Shown one piece after another: positions 1 to 10,864 of a stretch of 64,000 bases of DNA. Made by a program: the position numbers and the translations under genes. Position 1 is the first letter of the stretch, and every line of letters begins with the position of its first letter. The notes beneath the pieces were generated by a model that saw only the letters and a list, made by a program, of their open reading frames with translations, was not told the origin of the DNA and searched no databases. This stretch comes from Acorus gramineus. Its lineage: Eukaryota > Streptophyta > Magnoliopsida > Acorales > Acoraceae. The stretch is taken from positions 25,210,438 to 25,274,437 of the forward strand of contig CM060847.1 of assembly GCA_030737835.1 (NCBI GenBank), written 5' to 3'.

Positions 1-1092
1 CAACGCTTTTTACGGATCATGAATCAGATAAGTATCAATCAAGTTATAAGCTAAACTGTGCTGAGAGGTCGGGCAGAAGAATAGTGACGGCTCTAGGGGA
101 AGCTGTTGATTTTCTGACGGATCCAATAGGAGCCGTCGATTTGGAAAAAGTTTCAAACTCGAATATTTCAGTTTATAGAAGGTTTTAATGTGTTTTATTT
201 GATTGATTGGTGTCGATTTGTTGTCCCCACGTGTATAAGCTTATATACACCCTTTTTCTCTCCCTCCTTTGCATTGAAACCCTAAAGCCTCTCTTTCTTC
301 TTCTCTTGTTTCGGCACCATTGTTGAGGAGTTTGGGAAGGGAATTTAAGCAAGGGTTTTTGTGAGTATTATCCTCTTATTTGAAGAGCTTTTGAATGATA
401 TAGATCCCCTATAGAAGTCCTTTGTATGTGTACCCGTTTTTAAGTTGTTCCAACAAAAGAATGATTTCTTCTTCTGATTTTTAAGTTTTTTTGTGTGATT
501 TCAGATCCTTATATTATACCAATGATATGTCGATGATTTCATGATTTTTACAAGTTTTTGATGATGTATTAGATCGCACGTATGTACTTCGGATTTCATT
601 GATCTCTTTAGTTTTCTTCTTGAGTTTTTCATAGTTTTGATGGATTTCATATGATTTTCGGACCCTTATGTTATAGCCATGAAATCATGATGTTTTCAAG
701 ATGTTTTACAAATCTTTCATGTTCGAAGGAATGGGATATGTATATATCATGTCTAGGGTTGTTTATTAAGGGAAGAAAGCATGTTTATAATCATTTAAAG
801 TCTTGTTTTGACCCTTATATGCATAGATCCGAACATATACATGTTTTTATGAATTGTTTTAGAGTTTTAACATAGATCCATATTAGTTGTTTATGTCTAT
901 GATAGATCTACAGTTTTTGAGGATTTTTTAAAGGGATTTGATTGGTATTATATACGTGTTTTGGCAAATCCTTAAGACCTAGGGTTTTTAATCGGGTTTT
1001 CTTTCACAAGATTGATCTTAATATATTCCTTGCTATTTTCAAAGGATTTTATCGAGTGTATTTAGATCTATCGTGGGTGCGAGAACGTTAGA
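1..1092 (+). mobile_element. Family-2 LTR, left copy, first segment
   Basis: This is the left arm of a large inverted repeat. Reverse-complemented, it matches about 18,060-19,130, for example the 'gaggtcgggcagaa' block near 66 against its complement near 19,060. The arm continues beyond the window start. Sense is rightward, because the matching LTR end and primer site lie at 16,489-16,505. It ends at the TTAGA target duplication (1,088-1,092), where solo LTR B is inserted. Compared with the right arm it lacks about 1.07 kb: the join at about 1,068-1,072 corresponds to 16,985 and 18,058 in the other copy. The 74-codon frame at 651-875 has a mirror copy in the right arm, but this only reflects the duplication and is not a gene. 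Confidence 0.85.
236..250 (+). promoter_or_regulatory. Possible TATA element of family-2 LTR
   Basis: A TTATATAC box is followed about 15-50 nt later by CT-rich sequence and 'ccctaaagcc', a layout common at plant start sites. The right arm keeps a diverged version, TATATA-rich, near 18,883-18,893. It would drive transcription rightward through the LTR toward the palindrome centre. Inference from motif and position only. Confidence 0.4.
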
Positions 1093-1974
1093 TGTCACGC
1101 CCCAGGCGGCCGTCCCCGGAACGCGGCAAGTGTATATATGATATCAGCAGTCAATACAGGAAGTCAATAATATACCCTAAACAACATCAACAATTTCAAC
1201 ACAGACAACAAAGGGGCCGACAAGATATATACGCAAATAGCGGAAGCTAAAAGACTGAATCTATAACTCAAAGACATATTACAGACTCGATACACAATCA
1301 ACTGTCCTGTGAGAGCCAACATATATACAAAGACATCCAAATAATATACAAACGCGTGCCCAAGCACGGAATATAACACATACAATCAAAAGGGATGCTG
1401 ATAGCCTCTGATACTCGCGGGACGTGGCGCTACTCCGCTACTGGTGAAGTCCCTCGGGGAGCTCCTCCTCCAGATCCGACTCAGATGACACTGGAGAAAA
1501 ATATTATGCGAGGGGTGAGTCACACGCTCAGTGAACAGCACAACCCATGCATCACAGTTTATATTAACCACAATCTCATTATACAAGCCTCAAAGTGCCA
1601 GGAACTACACAAAACCAGTGGGTCGCTATCGCCAACCCACTACACCCTCACCCTCACCCCTCAATAGGTGACATAGGATATTGGAATTTACAAACCAGTG
1701 GGTCGCTACATCGCTGACCCACCACACCCTCACCCTCAGCCCTCAATATGGTGACATAGGATATTGGGACTGACTAGGCTGTTGGTCACCCTTGGTCCAC
1801 CGATAGTCTCTCCCCACTCTGTAGGCCGCTTGGCCACTCCCACATTCAGCATTGTCCGTCCCAAATCAGTAGGTGCCTACTGATGGGAGGCCCTTCATGG
1901 GACAGCCTTTCTAACGTCGGGGCAGTCTCTAACGGATCCAACGAAGGGAACAGAACAGTCTATCCATCGCATAT
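1093..1974 (-). mobile_element. Solo LTR B (family-1), segment 1 of 3
   Basis: Begins TGTCACGCCCC at the TTAGA duplication and is interrupted at 1,974 by element A, whose CATAT duplication occupies 1,970-1,974 and 10,860-10,864. The sequence resumes exactly at 10,865. LTR sense is minus (TGTTATATATG...GGCGTGACA). It is more diverged from A than A's two LTRs are from each other, so it is older. It carries the family blocks 'caccctcaccctca' and the 'ACACGCTCAGTGAA' motif. No coding sequence. Confidence 0.9.
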
Positions 1975-4900
1975 TGTCACGCCCCAGGGCGGCCGTCCCC
2001 GGGACGCGGCAAGTGTATATATAATATCAGAATCTACACAGGAGGTCAATAATATATCATACACAACAACTAGAATGACACACATGCAACAAAGGGGCTG
2101 ACATGATATATACACCAAATGCGGAAGCAAAAGACTGAATCTGTAAATAAACATTCTACAGACTCGATACTCAATCATATGTCCTGTGAGAGCCAATATA
2201 CACAAATACAACTGAACATATACAAACACGTGCCAAGCACGGAAATCAAATACATACAGTCAAGAAGGGATGCTGATAACCTCTGGCACTCGCGGAACGT
2301 GGCGCTGCTCCGCTACTGAAGGAATCCCTCGGAAAGCTCCAACTGCTGCTCCGGCTCTAGCTCAGGCTCAGTGACCACTGGGGAAAAACATATGCGAGGG
2401 GTGAGCCACACGCTCAGTGAACAGCACAACCCATGCATCACAGACAATATTTACCAATATTCCATTATTTATCCAGCCTCTAAGACATAACAACATAATC
2501 CAGTGGTTCGTACCTCGCCGAACCACCACACCCTCACCCTCACCCATCAATGGGTGACATAGGCTATTGGGACTGATAATCATCCATTCACAAATCCAGT
2601 AGGTCGCTCATCGCCAACCCACTACACCCTCACCCTCACCCTACCACGGGTGACATAGGATTTTGGGACTGACTAGGCTGTTGGTCACCCTTGGTCCACC
2701 GATAGTCTCTCCTCCACTCCGTAGGCCGCTTGGTCTCCACCCACAACTTCAGCACAGTCCGTCACAATCATCGGGAGGCGCCTACTGATGTGGGTCCTCC
2801 GAAGGACGGCCTTTCTAACGCTGGGGCAGTCTCTACCGGATCCAACGAGGGGGGGACAGAACAGCCCATCCATACGCATATGATCCACTCGGATCCGCCG
2901 ACAACACATCTCTACAACTCAAATGTCATGAACTCTTCAGAGTTCCTCCAGGGCGCATAACCACGATGCGGGGAAATAAGTACAATAAAAACAAGGTTGT
3001 AATATCATTGGGGGAAAGAACTCGGGAGGGCGGCGTGAGTTCCCGTTATAGGATACCCCGACAACCAAACAAGGAACACGGAGTACCCTAACCCGGGTCT
3101 CACCGCTGTCCTCGCAAGGCCCCTCCCCTATAATATTCACTAACAGGCTAATAATCATACCAATTATATAACATTACTTATAATATTACTGGGACTAGAA
3201 ACCTTGGGAGGGCAGCATGAGGTCCCGATACAGGACATCCCGACAACCAAACAAGGAACACGGAGTACCCTAACACGGGTCTCAATGTTGACCTCGCAAG
3301 GCTCCTCCCTATAATATTATCTAAGGCATGCGATTTAACATACACTAGCATTTAATTTAATAAATAAACTAGTAGGACGCATGCATAGGCCGAGGTTTCC
3401 TAGCATGAAAACAGGGGGACATGGTGCATGGCTCTCACACCTATCCTATGGGTGCAAGTCCCTAACATAAAAGCCTAGGGTAGCATGCATTCTGTATTTA
3501 AAATCATGCTCACATGCAATACATATTACTACAGGTTAATATAATCCACGGTGCCCCAGGAGAGGTCGGTATACGCCCAAGTGCGTATGACCCTCTCTAC
3601 TGGTTGGATTGTCCCACTCACCGGTATCTGGGTCGTCGCGCGACCGTCCGTCCAGATCTGCAAGACAGACATTCAATATGGTGAGAACAAAACATAAATA
3701 CTCTAAATACCCAAACATACAAAACCCACAACTAAACACCTAACACTCGGGCAAACGTGCATACGACCCGCACGCACGCTAGCCCGAGCACTCCGGCTAC
3801 CACCCGCACGGCCACCCGCCCTCGGATGCGCCGCCGCGCCTCAGCCCGCGCGCCCCGACGCACTGCCGCACGCGCTCGCGCGCGCCCGCGCACGCGCGTC
3901 CAGCCCAGCGCGCCCCCGCGCGCACTGCACGCACGCCCCAGCACGCGCGCGCACTGGTCCCCAGCACCGCGCGCACTGGTCCCCAGCACCGCGCCCAGGC
4001 GCATGCCCAGGCGCCCTGCCCAGCACCCAGGCACAGTGCCCAGGTGCCCCCCCCGCGCGCACGCTCGCGCGCACGCCCGCGCACACCCCCGCTCGCGCCA
4101 GCACCCGCGCGCCGCTCCGCGCGACCCGCGCACCCGCGCGCTCGCGCGCCCGACTGCGCCTGCCAGCGCCCAGCTCCACCCGCGCGCACGCCCGCGCGCA
4201 CGCGCGCACGCGCGCGCCCTGCCAGCTGCTGCGCCTGCTGCCTGTGCTGCTGCCACCAGCCACCCTGCCCGAGCACCTCACCACCACCCACCGGCCACCC
4301 CAAGGCCTCCGACCACCCCACAGCCCTCCGACGGCCACCCACCGCCGCCGACCACCTCCCAACCTCAAATCCACCCTCCTAACATACATCTAAGCAAGAA
4401 AAGAGAGGAAAAGAGGCTTACCAAGGGGAGGAAGGGAAGTCCGGTTGCTCTCCGCGCACCGAAACCACTCCCCAAGGGCTTCCAACGCCCGGATCTACTC
4501 CTACCTCCGAAATGAGCCAAAACAGAGGAGAAGAGAGGGCGGACGGAGGGGCAAAACTCGCCGGAATTCGGATTTGAAAACACCGGAGTGTAGATCGGGA
4601 CCCGATCTACACTTCCCGTGCTTTGGGTTTTAAACTTTGAGGGCTCTAGAGGGGTCAAAAGTGAGAAAAGGAGAGGGGAGAGAGAAAATCAAGTTGGTAG
4701 GGATGATGAATAGTGATTTCGAAATTAGATCCCACCTTTATAGTGTGCGACTTAAAAACCCAGATACGCCCCGGAACTGTGAAATTTCGGGAACGTTACC
4801 GGAATTCGATGAAATTTTCGTGAGAGGCCTAAAATGGCACCAGGACACCAAATATGCAGTTAGATTTCCAATCGGAGTCCTCTAACTCAGGACGATAGCT

Positions 4901-5005
4901 AACAGTCCAAAAATTAGCGGTACCGATCGAAAACCGAAAAAAAACGAAAAACTGCCAGAATGCTCCAACGGTTACCAGCAGGTTAAAAGTGACACATATA
5001 TAACA
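1975..5005 (-). repeat. Element A 3' LTR
   Basis: 3,031 bp, TG...CA ends on the sense strand. On the plus strand it starts TGTCACGCCCC and ends ATATATAACA. It contains a 135-150-bp internal tandem duplication (about 2,992-3,139 and 3,177-3,311; both hold 'ggaacacggagtaccctaac'). Solo LTR F has this duplication too; B, C and E have one copy and D has none. A GC-rich core of CGCG/CCCGCGC strings spans about 3,760-4,280. ORFs of 110-250 codons cross this core on both strands only because AT-rich stop codons are rare there; I do not treat them as genes. Confidence 0.95.
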
Positions 5006-5025
5006 TTCTTCCCCCCTTAGGAAAT
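5006..5025 (-). promoter_or_regulatory. Polypurine tract of element A
   Basis: Read on the minus strand, CCTAAGGGGGGAAGAA directly precedes the 3' LTR start TGTTATAT. This is the plus-strand primer of reverse transcription in Ty3/gypsy elements. It fixes the element's orientation as minus. Confidence 0.9.
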
Positions 5026-5051
5026 TTTGTCCTCAAAATATGCAAAAACAT

Positions 5052-5240
5052 CTAGGAGGGGAAAAGATGCGGATACGCGTCACACCTGGCATCCTTGAGC
5101 TCCCAAGTGTCCTCGACACCGGAACGGTGCTGCCATCGCACCTCGACCAACTGGACGGTCTTGGTGCAGAGCCTCCTCACGCGGCGGTCCATGATCTCAA
5201 TCGACTGCTCCACGAATGACTGTCCGGCTCAGAGACGAGC
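5052..5240 (-). pseudogene. pol: pol C-terminal remnant (integrase tail) of element A
   Basis: The minus-strand frame reads a conserved tail of chromovirus-like gypsy pol: residues such as 'RRVRRL', 'VEVRWQHR', 'VEDTWEL' and 'AYPHLF', then a stop at 5,052-5,054. In related elements this follows the integrase core and ends just before the polypurine tract, as here. The integrase core and the rest of pol are deleted upstream. Function is lost. The assignment rests on family knowledge of the 'WR/VE-TWE/YPHLF' signature. Confidence 0.75.
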
Positions 5241-5329
5241 GGCTCGAACGGGATGACGTGAGCAGGATCGCGGACACACCTTTACCCAACTGCGAACCCA
5301 CCACTCCAAGACGGAGAGGTAAGAATTGG

Positions 5330-5520
5330 CGCTGAGGTGAGCCTCCGATAAACTCCAGGAAGCTCTCCTCGCAAGAAGGGGACCACTCGAACCGGACATC
5401 CTTCCGAGTAAGGCGGTTAAGAGGAACAGCTATCTTCGAGAGTCCCTCGTCAAGCTTCCTACAATAACCCTCCAACTCGGGAAGCTCCGAATCCTTGCGG
5501 GGTTCGACGGTCGGCGCCAA
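5330..5520 (-). pseudogene. pol: RT/RNase H junction remnant of element A
   Basis: Minus-strand translation contains 'GYCRKLDEGLSKIAVPL' and 'LTRKDVRFEWSPSCEESF', which match the gypsy segment between the RT palm/thumb and RNase H (usually GYYRRF.EGFSKIA.PL...F.W...CE.SF). Upstream catalytic RT motifs (YxDD) and downstream RNase H motifs are absent. An internal deletion therefore joins this scrap to the pol tail at 5,052-5,240. Non-functional. Confidence 0.75.
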
Positions 5521-5599
5521 TCTGACGCGACGAGCGTCTTGCCCGGGTCCACAGATATGCCTTCACCAGAAATCACCCAGCCCAAAAGGCCTTAACCTC

Positions 5600-6350
5600 T
5601 AACCAAAACTCGCACTTGATCTTCCATCTATCTGATGCTTCCATGGTATCCCTTGTCTGGGAAAAGAAACCTCGGGAGGGCACCATGAAATCCCGATATA
5701 GGATACCCCGACAACCAAACAAGGAACACGAAGTACCCTAGCCCGGGTTTCAACGCCGACCTCACAAGGCCCCTTAATCCAGAAAGGAACACTTGAAGAA
5801 GACATCATTTTAAAATAACACATCTAACCCCTCCAGATCACCTACATCTAGATGATAGCTCAATGATGTCCTTCAACATCAACAACAAGACCGGACCCAA
5901 CATCATTGGGAATGGTCTAACAGAAACTGGGTCACGAGCGACCCGCCTTCGCCTCATCCACACCCTCACTCCGAAAGGAGACATTTTGGGACTTTGGGAG
6001 AGACTTAGACTGCTCTCTACCCCTGGTCCACCGGTAGCCTCTCCCCGCTCCGTAGCTCGCCTGGTCCTCTGACCGGGAGCCTGTCTAACGCCGGGGCTGT
6101 ACTACGCGGATCCAACGAAGGGGAGAGCGATTCCACGCTCGCGACACCATTCAATAACCTCTTACCGGGTAGCCCCTACCTAGCATACTCCCAAATTCAG
6201 TACCCCTCCGACTGCATCGGCGGTACCTACTGATGGGAACTCTCTGCCAGGACGGCCAAACCCGGCTTCCTTAACCCAAACAACCACTCTTAATACCTCA
6301 CTCATCCAGATACCCCACACACTTGCATAATAACCACCAACTACACACAC
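5600..6350 (-). repeat. Scrambled LTR-like pieces inside element A
   Basis: Blocks resembling family-1 LTR sequence lie inside the element, but diverged and out of order. At 5,655-5,780 is the 'ggataccccgacaaccaaac...acgaagtaccc' block. At 5,930-6,140 are 'caccctcact' and 'ggtccaccggtagcctctcc'. At 6,190-6,260 is 'cctactgatgggaactctc'. In a true LTR the last two blocks come before the first. They probably derive from a related LTR captured or inserted and then rearranged. No gene is seen here; the C-terminal 56 codons of the gag frame (6,183-6,350) run into this material. Confidence 0.65.
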
Positions 6351-6351
6351 A

Positions 6352-7717
6352 CCTATCCTTATACTAGAGAGCTGGGAACACAAGATGATACCTCGAACCA
6401 TGACACCCGAAGGCTGCGCCTCCTCGGCCGTAAGCGCTGCAACTCTGCCCTGGACCAACCGCGGCTGAGGAGCAGGGGCACGCCTCACCGGCTGCACTGG
6501 CTGCTGCTGACGCTGAGGCTGCTGCTGCTGCTGCTGGCGCGGAAGCTGCTGCTGCAAGAACTGCGGCTGCTGAGGTGGCACTCGGGGTCGGCCAGCATCA
6601 GGGCAATGGTATCTGATATGCCCGATGCGCTGACAATGGAAACAGCGCCGCTTCTCCGGCTGCATGGACTGGATGGGCACTGCTGCAATGGGTGCTGGAT
6701 CCCACCCTGGCACCGCATCAGCTGGAGGAGAGGCAGCCGCTGACTGATCGAAGCGGGGCCTCTTCCTCTTGCGCTGCCCCTGGTCCCGACTCCCGGAAGG
6801 ACCCTGATCTGAAGAAGGGGTCGGAGCCCGCACCTGGATCCCGAGGTCTCTCTCGACGGTCTTCGCCCGAGACACTAAGTCGGAGTACCTCGTGAAAGCG
6901 TGGGCGGTGACGTGCACCCGGATAGCGCTGCTGAGACCGAGCTCGAATCGACGGCACCTCGACTCCTCGTCCATCACCAACGCTGGAGCAAATCTGGACA
7001 GCCTCGTGAAGCGCGTAGAGTAGTCAGCAACCGACATGGAGCCCTGCGTCAACTGTTCAAACTCCCGCATCACGATCTGGCGTGTCGAGAACGGGAAGTA
7101 CTCCTCCAAGAAATACCTCCGGAAACCCGCCCAAGAAAGCTCCTCCACTCCCTCTGGGATGTCCACCACTCGGGTAGCCCACCAGTCGGCGGCGTTACCC
7201 TTCAGCATGAAGGTGGCCAGGGCGACTCGCTGGCGATCGGTGCAAAGCATGGCCGCGAAAATGGTATCCACCTCCCTCAAACAACGCTCTGGTGCAAGGG
7301 GATCTGCCGACTGCCCATGAACTCGGGAGGATGGAGCTTCAGAAAGGCGCTGAGGCCGCTCTGCCGCACTCGCGCTGCCGCCTCTAGCTCCTCCTCCCTC
7401 TGCAGGGGACCCTGGACTCCTACCGCCGGAATCGCCACCGGAACTGGGGGTACATCGGGTACCACAGGCGGATCTGCCACCAAGGGGACCTGCGGAACTG
7501 CCTCGCGGGTCGCCCTCAGCTCCTGAATCTCTCTAGCCTGCTCTGCCAACATCCGCGTCTGTGTCTCCACCAAATCAGCCAACCGAGCGAAAGCACGCTC
7601 CCAAGCAGGAGGCTCCTGCGTCAAGGGCTCTCCGGTAGCATCCTCGTCTCTGGTAGGTCCGGAAACCTCCAAAGACCGAGAGGGACCTCGTCCGCGCCGT
7701 CCTCTGCGAGGAGGCAT
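6352..7717 (-). pseudogene. gag: gag of element A, frameshifted
   Basis: Two overlapping minus-strand frames. The first, from ATG at 7,715-7,717 (MPPRRGRRGRG...), runs into a stop at 7,277. The second continues with 'REVDTIFAAM', the capsid domain (Retrotrans_gag family: 'AADWWATRV', 'YFPFSTRQ', 'QGSMSVADYSTRFTRL'), a basic linker and a CCHC zinc knuckle (C213, C216, H221, C226, numbered from 7,280). A Gln-rich tract follows, then the start of the protease region ('ALTAEEAQ'), which is cut off at about 6,352. The join is in 'FMGS': two extra bases, or one missing, near 7,305 shift the frame. An intact gag would bind and package element RNA. This one is broken and lacks the protease that would process it. 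Confidence 0.88.
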
Positions 7718-7818
7718 ATCAGCACCCTAAGAAAACCAGACACTAGGATCAGAATACTCATATAGAAATCCTAGGACTCATCTCTACGAAAGGAGGACTA
7801 TTGGCTCTGACAGGACCA

Positions 7819-7832
7819 GGCTCTGATACCAA
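7819..7832 (-). other. Primer-binding site of element A
   Basis: Minus-strand TTGGTATCAGAGCC, five bases after the 5' LTR end, complements the 3' end of plant initiator tRNA-Met. This primes minus-strand DNA synthesis and identifies 7,838-10,859 as the 5' LTR. Confidence 0.93.
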
Positions 7833-7837
7833 CTTTT

Positions 7838-10800
7838 TGTCACGCCCCAGGGCGGCCGTCCCCGGGACGCGGCAAGTGTATATATAATATCAGAATCTAC
7901 ACAGGAGGTCAACAATATATCATACACAACAACTAGAATGACACACATGCAACAAAGGGGCTGACATGATATATACACCAAATGCGGAAGCAAAAGACTG
8001 AATCTGTAAATAAACATTCTACAGACTCGATACTCAATCATATGTCCTGTGAGAGCCAATATACACAAATACAACTGAACATATACAAACACGTGCCAAG
8101 CACGGAAATCAAATACATACAGTCAAGAAGGGATGCTGATAACCTCTGGCACTCGCGGAACGTGGCGCTGCTCCGCTACTGAAGGAATCCCTCGGAAAGC
8201 TCCAACTGCTGCTCCGGCTCTAGCTCAGGCTCAGTGACCACTGGGGAAAAACATGTGCGAGGGGTGAGCCACACGCTCAGTGAACAGCACAACCCATGCA
8301 TCACAGACAATATTTACCACAATTCCATTATTTATCCAGCCTCTAAGACATAACAACATAATCCAGTGGTTCGTACCTCGCCGAACCACCACACCCTCAC
8401 CCTCACCCATCAATGGGTGACATAGGCTATTGGGACTGATAATCATCCATTCACAAATCCAGTAGGTCGCTCATCGCCAACCCACTACACCCTCACCCTC
8501 ACCCTACCACGGGTGACATAGGATTTTGGGACTGACTAGGCTGTTGGTCACCCTTGGTCCACCGATAGTCTCTCCTCCACTCCGTAGGCCGCTTGGTTCC
8601 ACCCACAACTTCAGCAGTCCGTCACAAATCGGAGGCGCCTACTGATGTGGGTCCTCCGAAGGACGACCTTTCTAACGCTGGGGCAGTCTCTACCGGATCC
8701 AACGAGGGGACAGAACAGCCTATCCATACGCATATGATCCACTCGGATCCGCCGACAACACATCTCTACAACTCAAATGTCATGAACTCTTCAGAGTTCC
8801 TCCAGGGCGCATAACTACGATGCGGGGAAATAAGTACAATAAAAGCAAGGTTGTAATATCATTGGGGGAAAGAACTCGGGAGGGCGGCGTGAGTTCCCGT
8901 TATAGGATACCCCGACAACCAAACAAGGAACACGGAGTACCCTAACCCGGGTCTCACCGCTGTCCTCGCAAGGCCCCTCCCCTATAATATTCACTAATAT
9001 GCTAATAATCATACTAGTTATATAACATTACTTATAATATTACTGGGACTAGAAACCTTGGGAGGGCAGCATGAGGTCCCGATACAGGACATCCCGACAA
9101 CCAAACAAGGAACACGGAGTACCCTAACACGGGTCTCAATGTTGACCTCGCAAGGCTCCTCCCTATAATATTATCTAAGGCATGCGATTTAACATACACT
9201 AGCATTTAATTTAATAAATAAACTAGTAGGACGCATGCATAGGCCGAGGTTTCCTAGCATGAAAACAGGGGGACATGGTGCATGGCTCTCACACCTATCC
9301 TATGGGTGCAAGTCCCTAACATAAAAGCCTAGGGTAGCATGCATTCGGTATTTAAAATCATGCTCACATGCAATACATATTACTACAGGTTAATATAATC
9401 CACGGTGCCCCAGGAGAGGTCGGTATACGCCCAAGTGCGTATGACCCTCTCTACTGGGTTGGATTGTCCCACTCACCGGTATCTGGGTCGTCGCGCGACC
9501 ATCCGTCCAGATCTGCAAGACAGACATTCAATATGGTGAGAACAAAACATAAATACTCTAAATACCCAAACATACAAAACCCACAACTAAACACCTAACA
9601 CTCGGGCAAACGTGCATACGACCCGCACGCACGCTAGCCCGAGCACTCCGGCTACCACCCGCACGGCCACCCGCCCTCGGATGCGCCGCCGCGCCTCAGC
9701 CCGCGCGCCCCGACGCACTGCCGCACGCTCGCGCCCCGCGCACCGCGCGTCCAGCCCAGCGCGCCCCCGCGCGCACTGCACGCACGCCCCAGCACGCGCG
9801 CGCACTGGTCCCCAGCACCGCGCGCACTGGTCCCCAGCACCGCGCCCAGGCGCATGCCCAGGCGCCCTGCCCAGCACCCAGGCACAGTGCCCAGGTGCCC
9901 AGCCCACGCGCGCGCACGCTCGCGCGCACGCCGCGCGCGCCCGCGCGCACTCCCGCGCACACCCCCGCTCGCGCCAGCACCCGCGCGCACCCGACTGCGC
10001 GCCCGACTGCGCCTGCCAGCGCCCAGCTCCCCGCGCGCCGCCGCGCGCACGCGCGCGCTCGCGCCCCTGCCAGCTGCTGCGCCTGCTGCCTGTGCTGCTG
10101 CCACCAGCCACCCTGCCCGAGCACCTCAACCACCACTCCTCCGGCCACCAACGGCCTCCGACCACCTCCACAGCCCTCCGACGGCCACCCACCGCCGCCG
10201 ACCACCTCCCAACCTCAAATCCACCCTCCTAACATACATCTATGCTAGAAAGAGAGGAGAAAGAGGCTTACCAAGGGGAGGAAGGGAAGTCCGGTTGCTC
10301 TCCGCGCACCGAAACCTCTCCCAAAGGGCTTCCGATGCCCGCATCTACTCCCACCTCCGAAATGAGCCAAAACAGAGGAGAAGAGAGGGCGGACGGAGGG
10401 GCAAAACTCGCCGGAATTCGGATTTGAAAGCACCGGAGTGTAGATCGGGACCCGATCTACACTTCCTATGCTTTGGGTTTTAAGCTTTGAGGGCTCTAGG
10501 GGGCTCAAAAGTGAGAAAAGGAGAGAGGGGAGAGAGAAAATCAAATTGGTAGGGATGATGAATAGTGATTTCGAAATTAGATCCCACCTTTATATAGTGT
10601 GCGACTTAAAAACCCAGATACGCCCCGGAACTGTGAAATTTCGGGAACGTTACCGGAATTCGATGAAATTTTCGTGAGAGGCCTAAAATGGCACCAGGAC
10701 ACCAAATATGCAGTTAGATTTCCAATCGGAGTCCTCTAACTCAGGACGATAGCTAACAGTCCAAAAATTAGCGGTACCGATCGAAAACCGAAAAAAAACG

Positions 10801-10859
10801 AAAAACTGCCAGAATGCTCCAACGGTTACCAGCAGGTTAAAAGTGACACATATATAACA
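7838..10859 (-). repeat. Element A 5' LTR
   Basis: 3,022 bp and nearly identical to 1,975-5,005. Visible differences are scattered substitutions and small indels, mostly in the GC-rich core (about 9,640-10,130), where CGCG runs slip in length. It carries the same internal tandem duplication (about 8,855-9,000 and 9,040-9,175). The target duplication CATAT follows at 10,860-10,864. Confidence 0.95.
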
Positions 10860-10864
10860 CATAT

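Larger units (their letters stand above)
1975..10859 (-). mobile_element. Element A: internally deleted Ty3/gypsy retrotransposon (family-1)
   Basis: An 8.9-kb element on the minus strand with two near-identical LTRs (1,975-5,005 and 7,838-10,859), a primer-binding site, a polypurine tract and an exact CATAT target duplication. The 2.8-kb interior keeps gag (frameshifted), a scrap of the RT/RNase H junction and the last codons of pol. Protease, most of RT, RNase H and integrase are gone, so the element cannot move by itself; it could only have moved using proteins from a relative. It sits inside solo LTR B. The close similarity of its LTRs makes it one of the youngest insertions here. Confidence 0.95.

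Noticed and set aside
651..875. 74-codon frame with a near-identical mirror at 18,249-18,473
   Set aside because: The 'conservation' only reflects the inverted family-2 LTR copies; there is no upstream signal, domain or codon pattern.
3732..4515. Long overlapping ORFs (110-325 codons) in the GC-rich LTR cores, also near 9,590-10,480, 11,400-12,430, 13,070-14,290, 20,410-21,290, 24,000-25,000 and 33,990-35,520
   Set aside because: They occur in several frames of both strands at once, encode only Arg/Pro/Ala/Gly strings, differ between copies by frame, and follow from the lack of AT-rich stops. They are not treated as genes.
6900..7526. 208-codon plus-strand frame
   Set aside because: Antisense shadow of the minus-strand gag, which has a clear capsid domain and zinc knuckle.
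7819..7832. tRNA gene at the 'TGGTATCAGAGC' sites (also 16,494 and 16,648)
   Set aside because: Only the primer-complement of the tRNA 3' end is present; no cloverleaf or internal promoter boxes.
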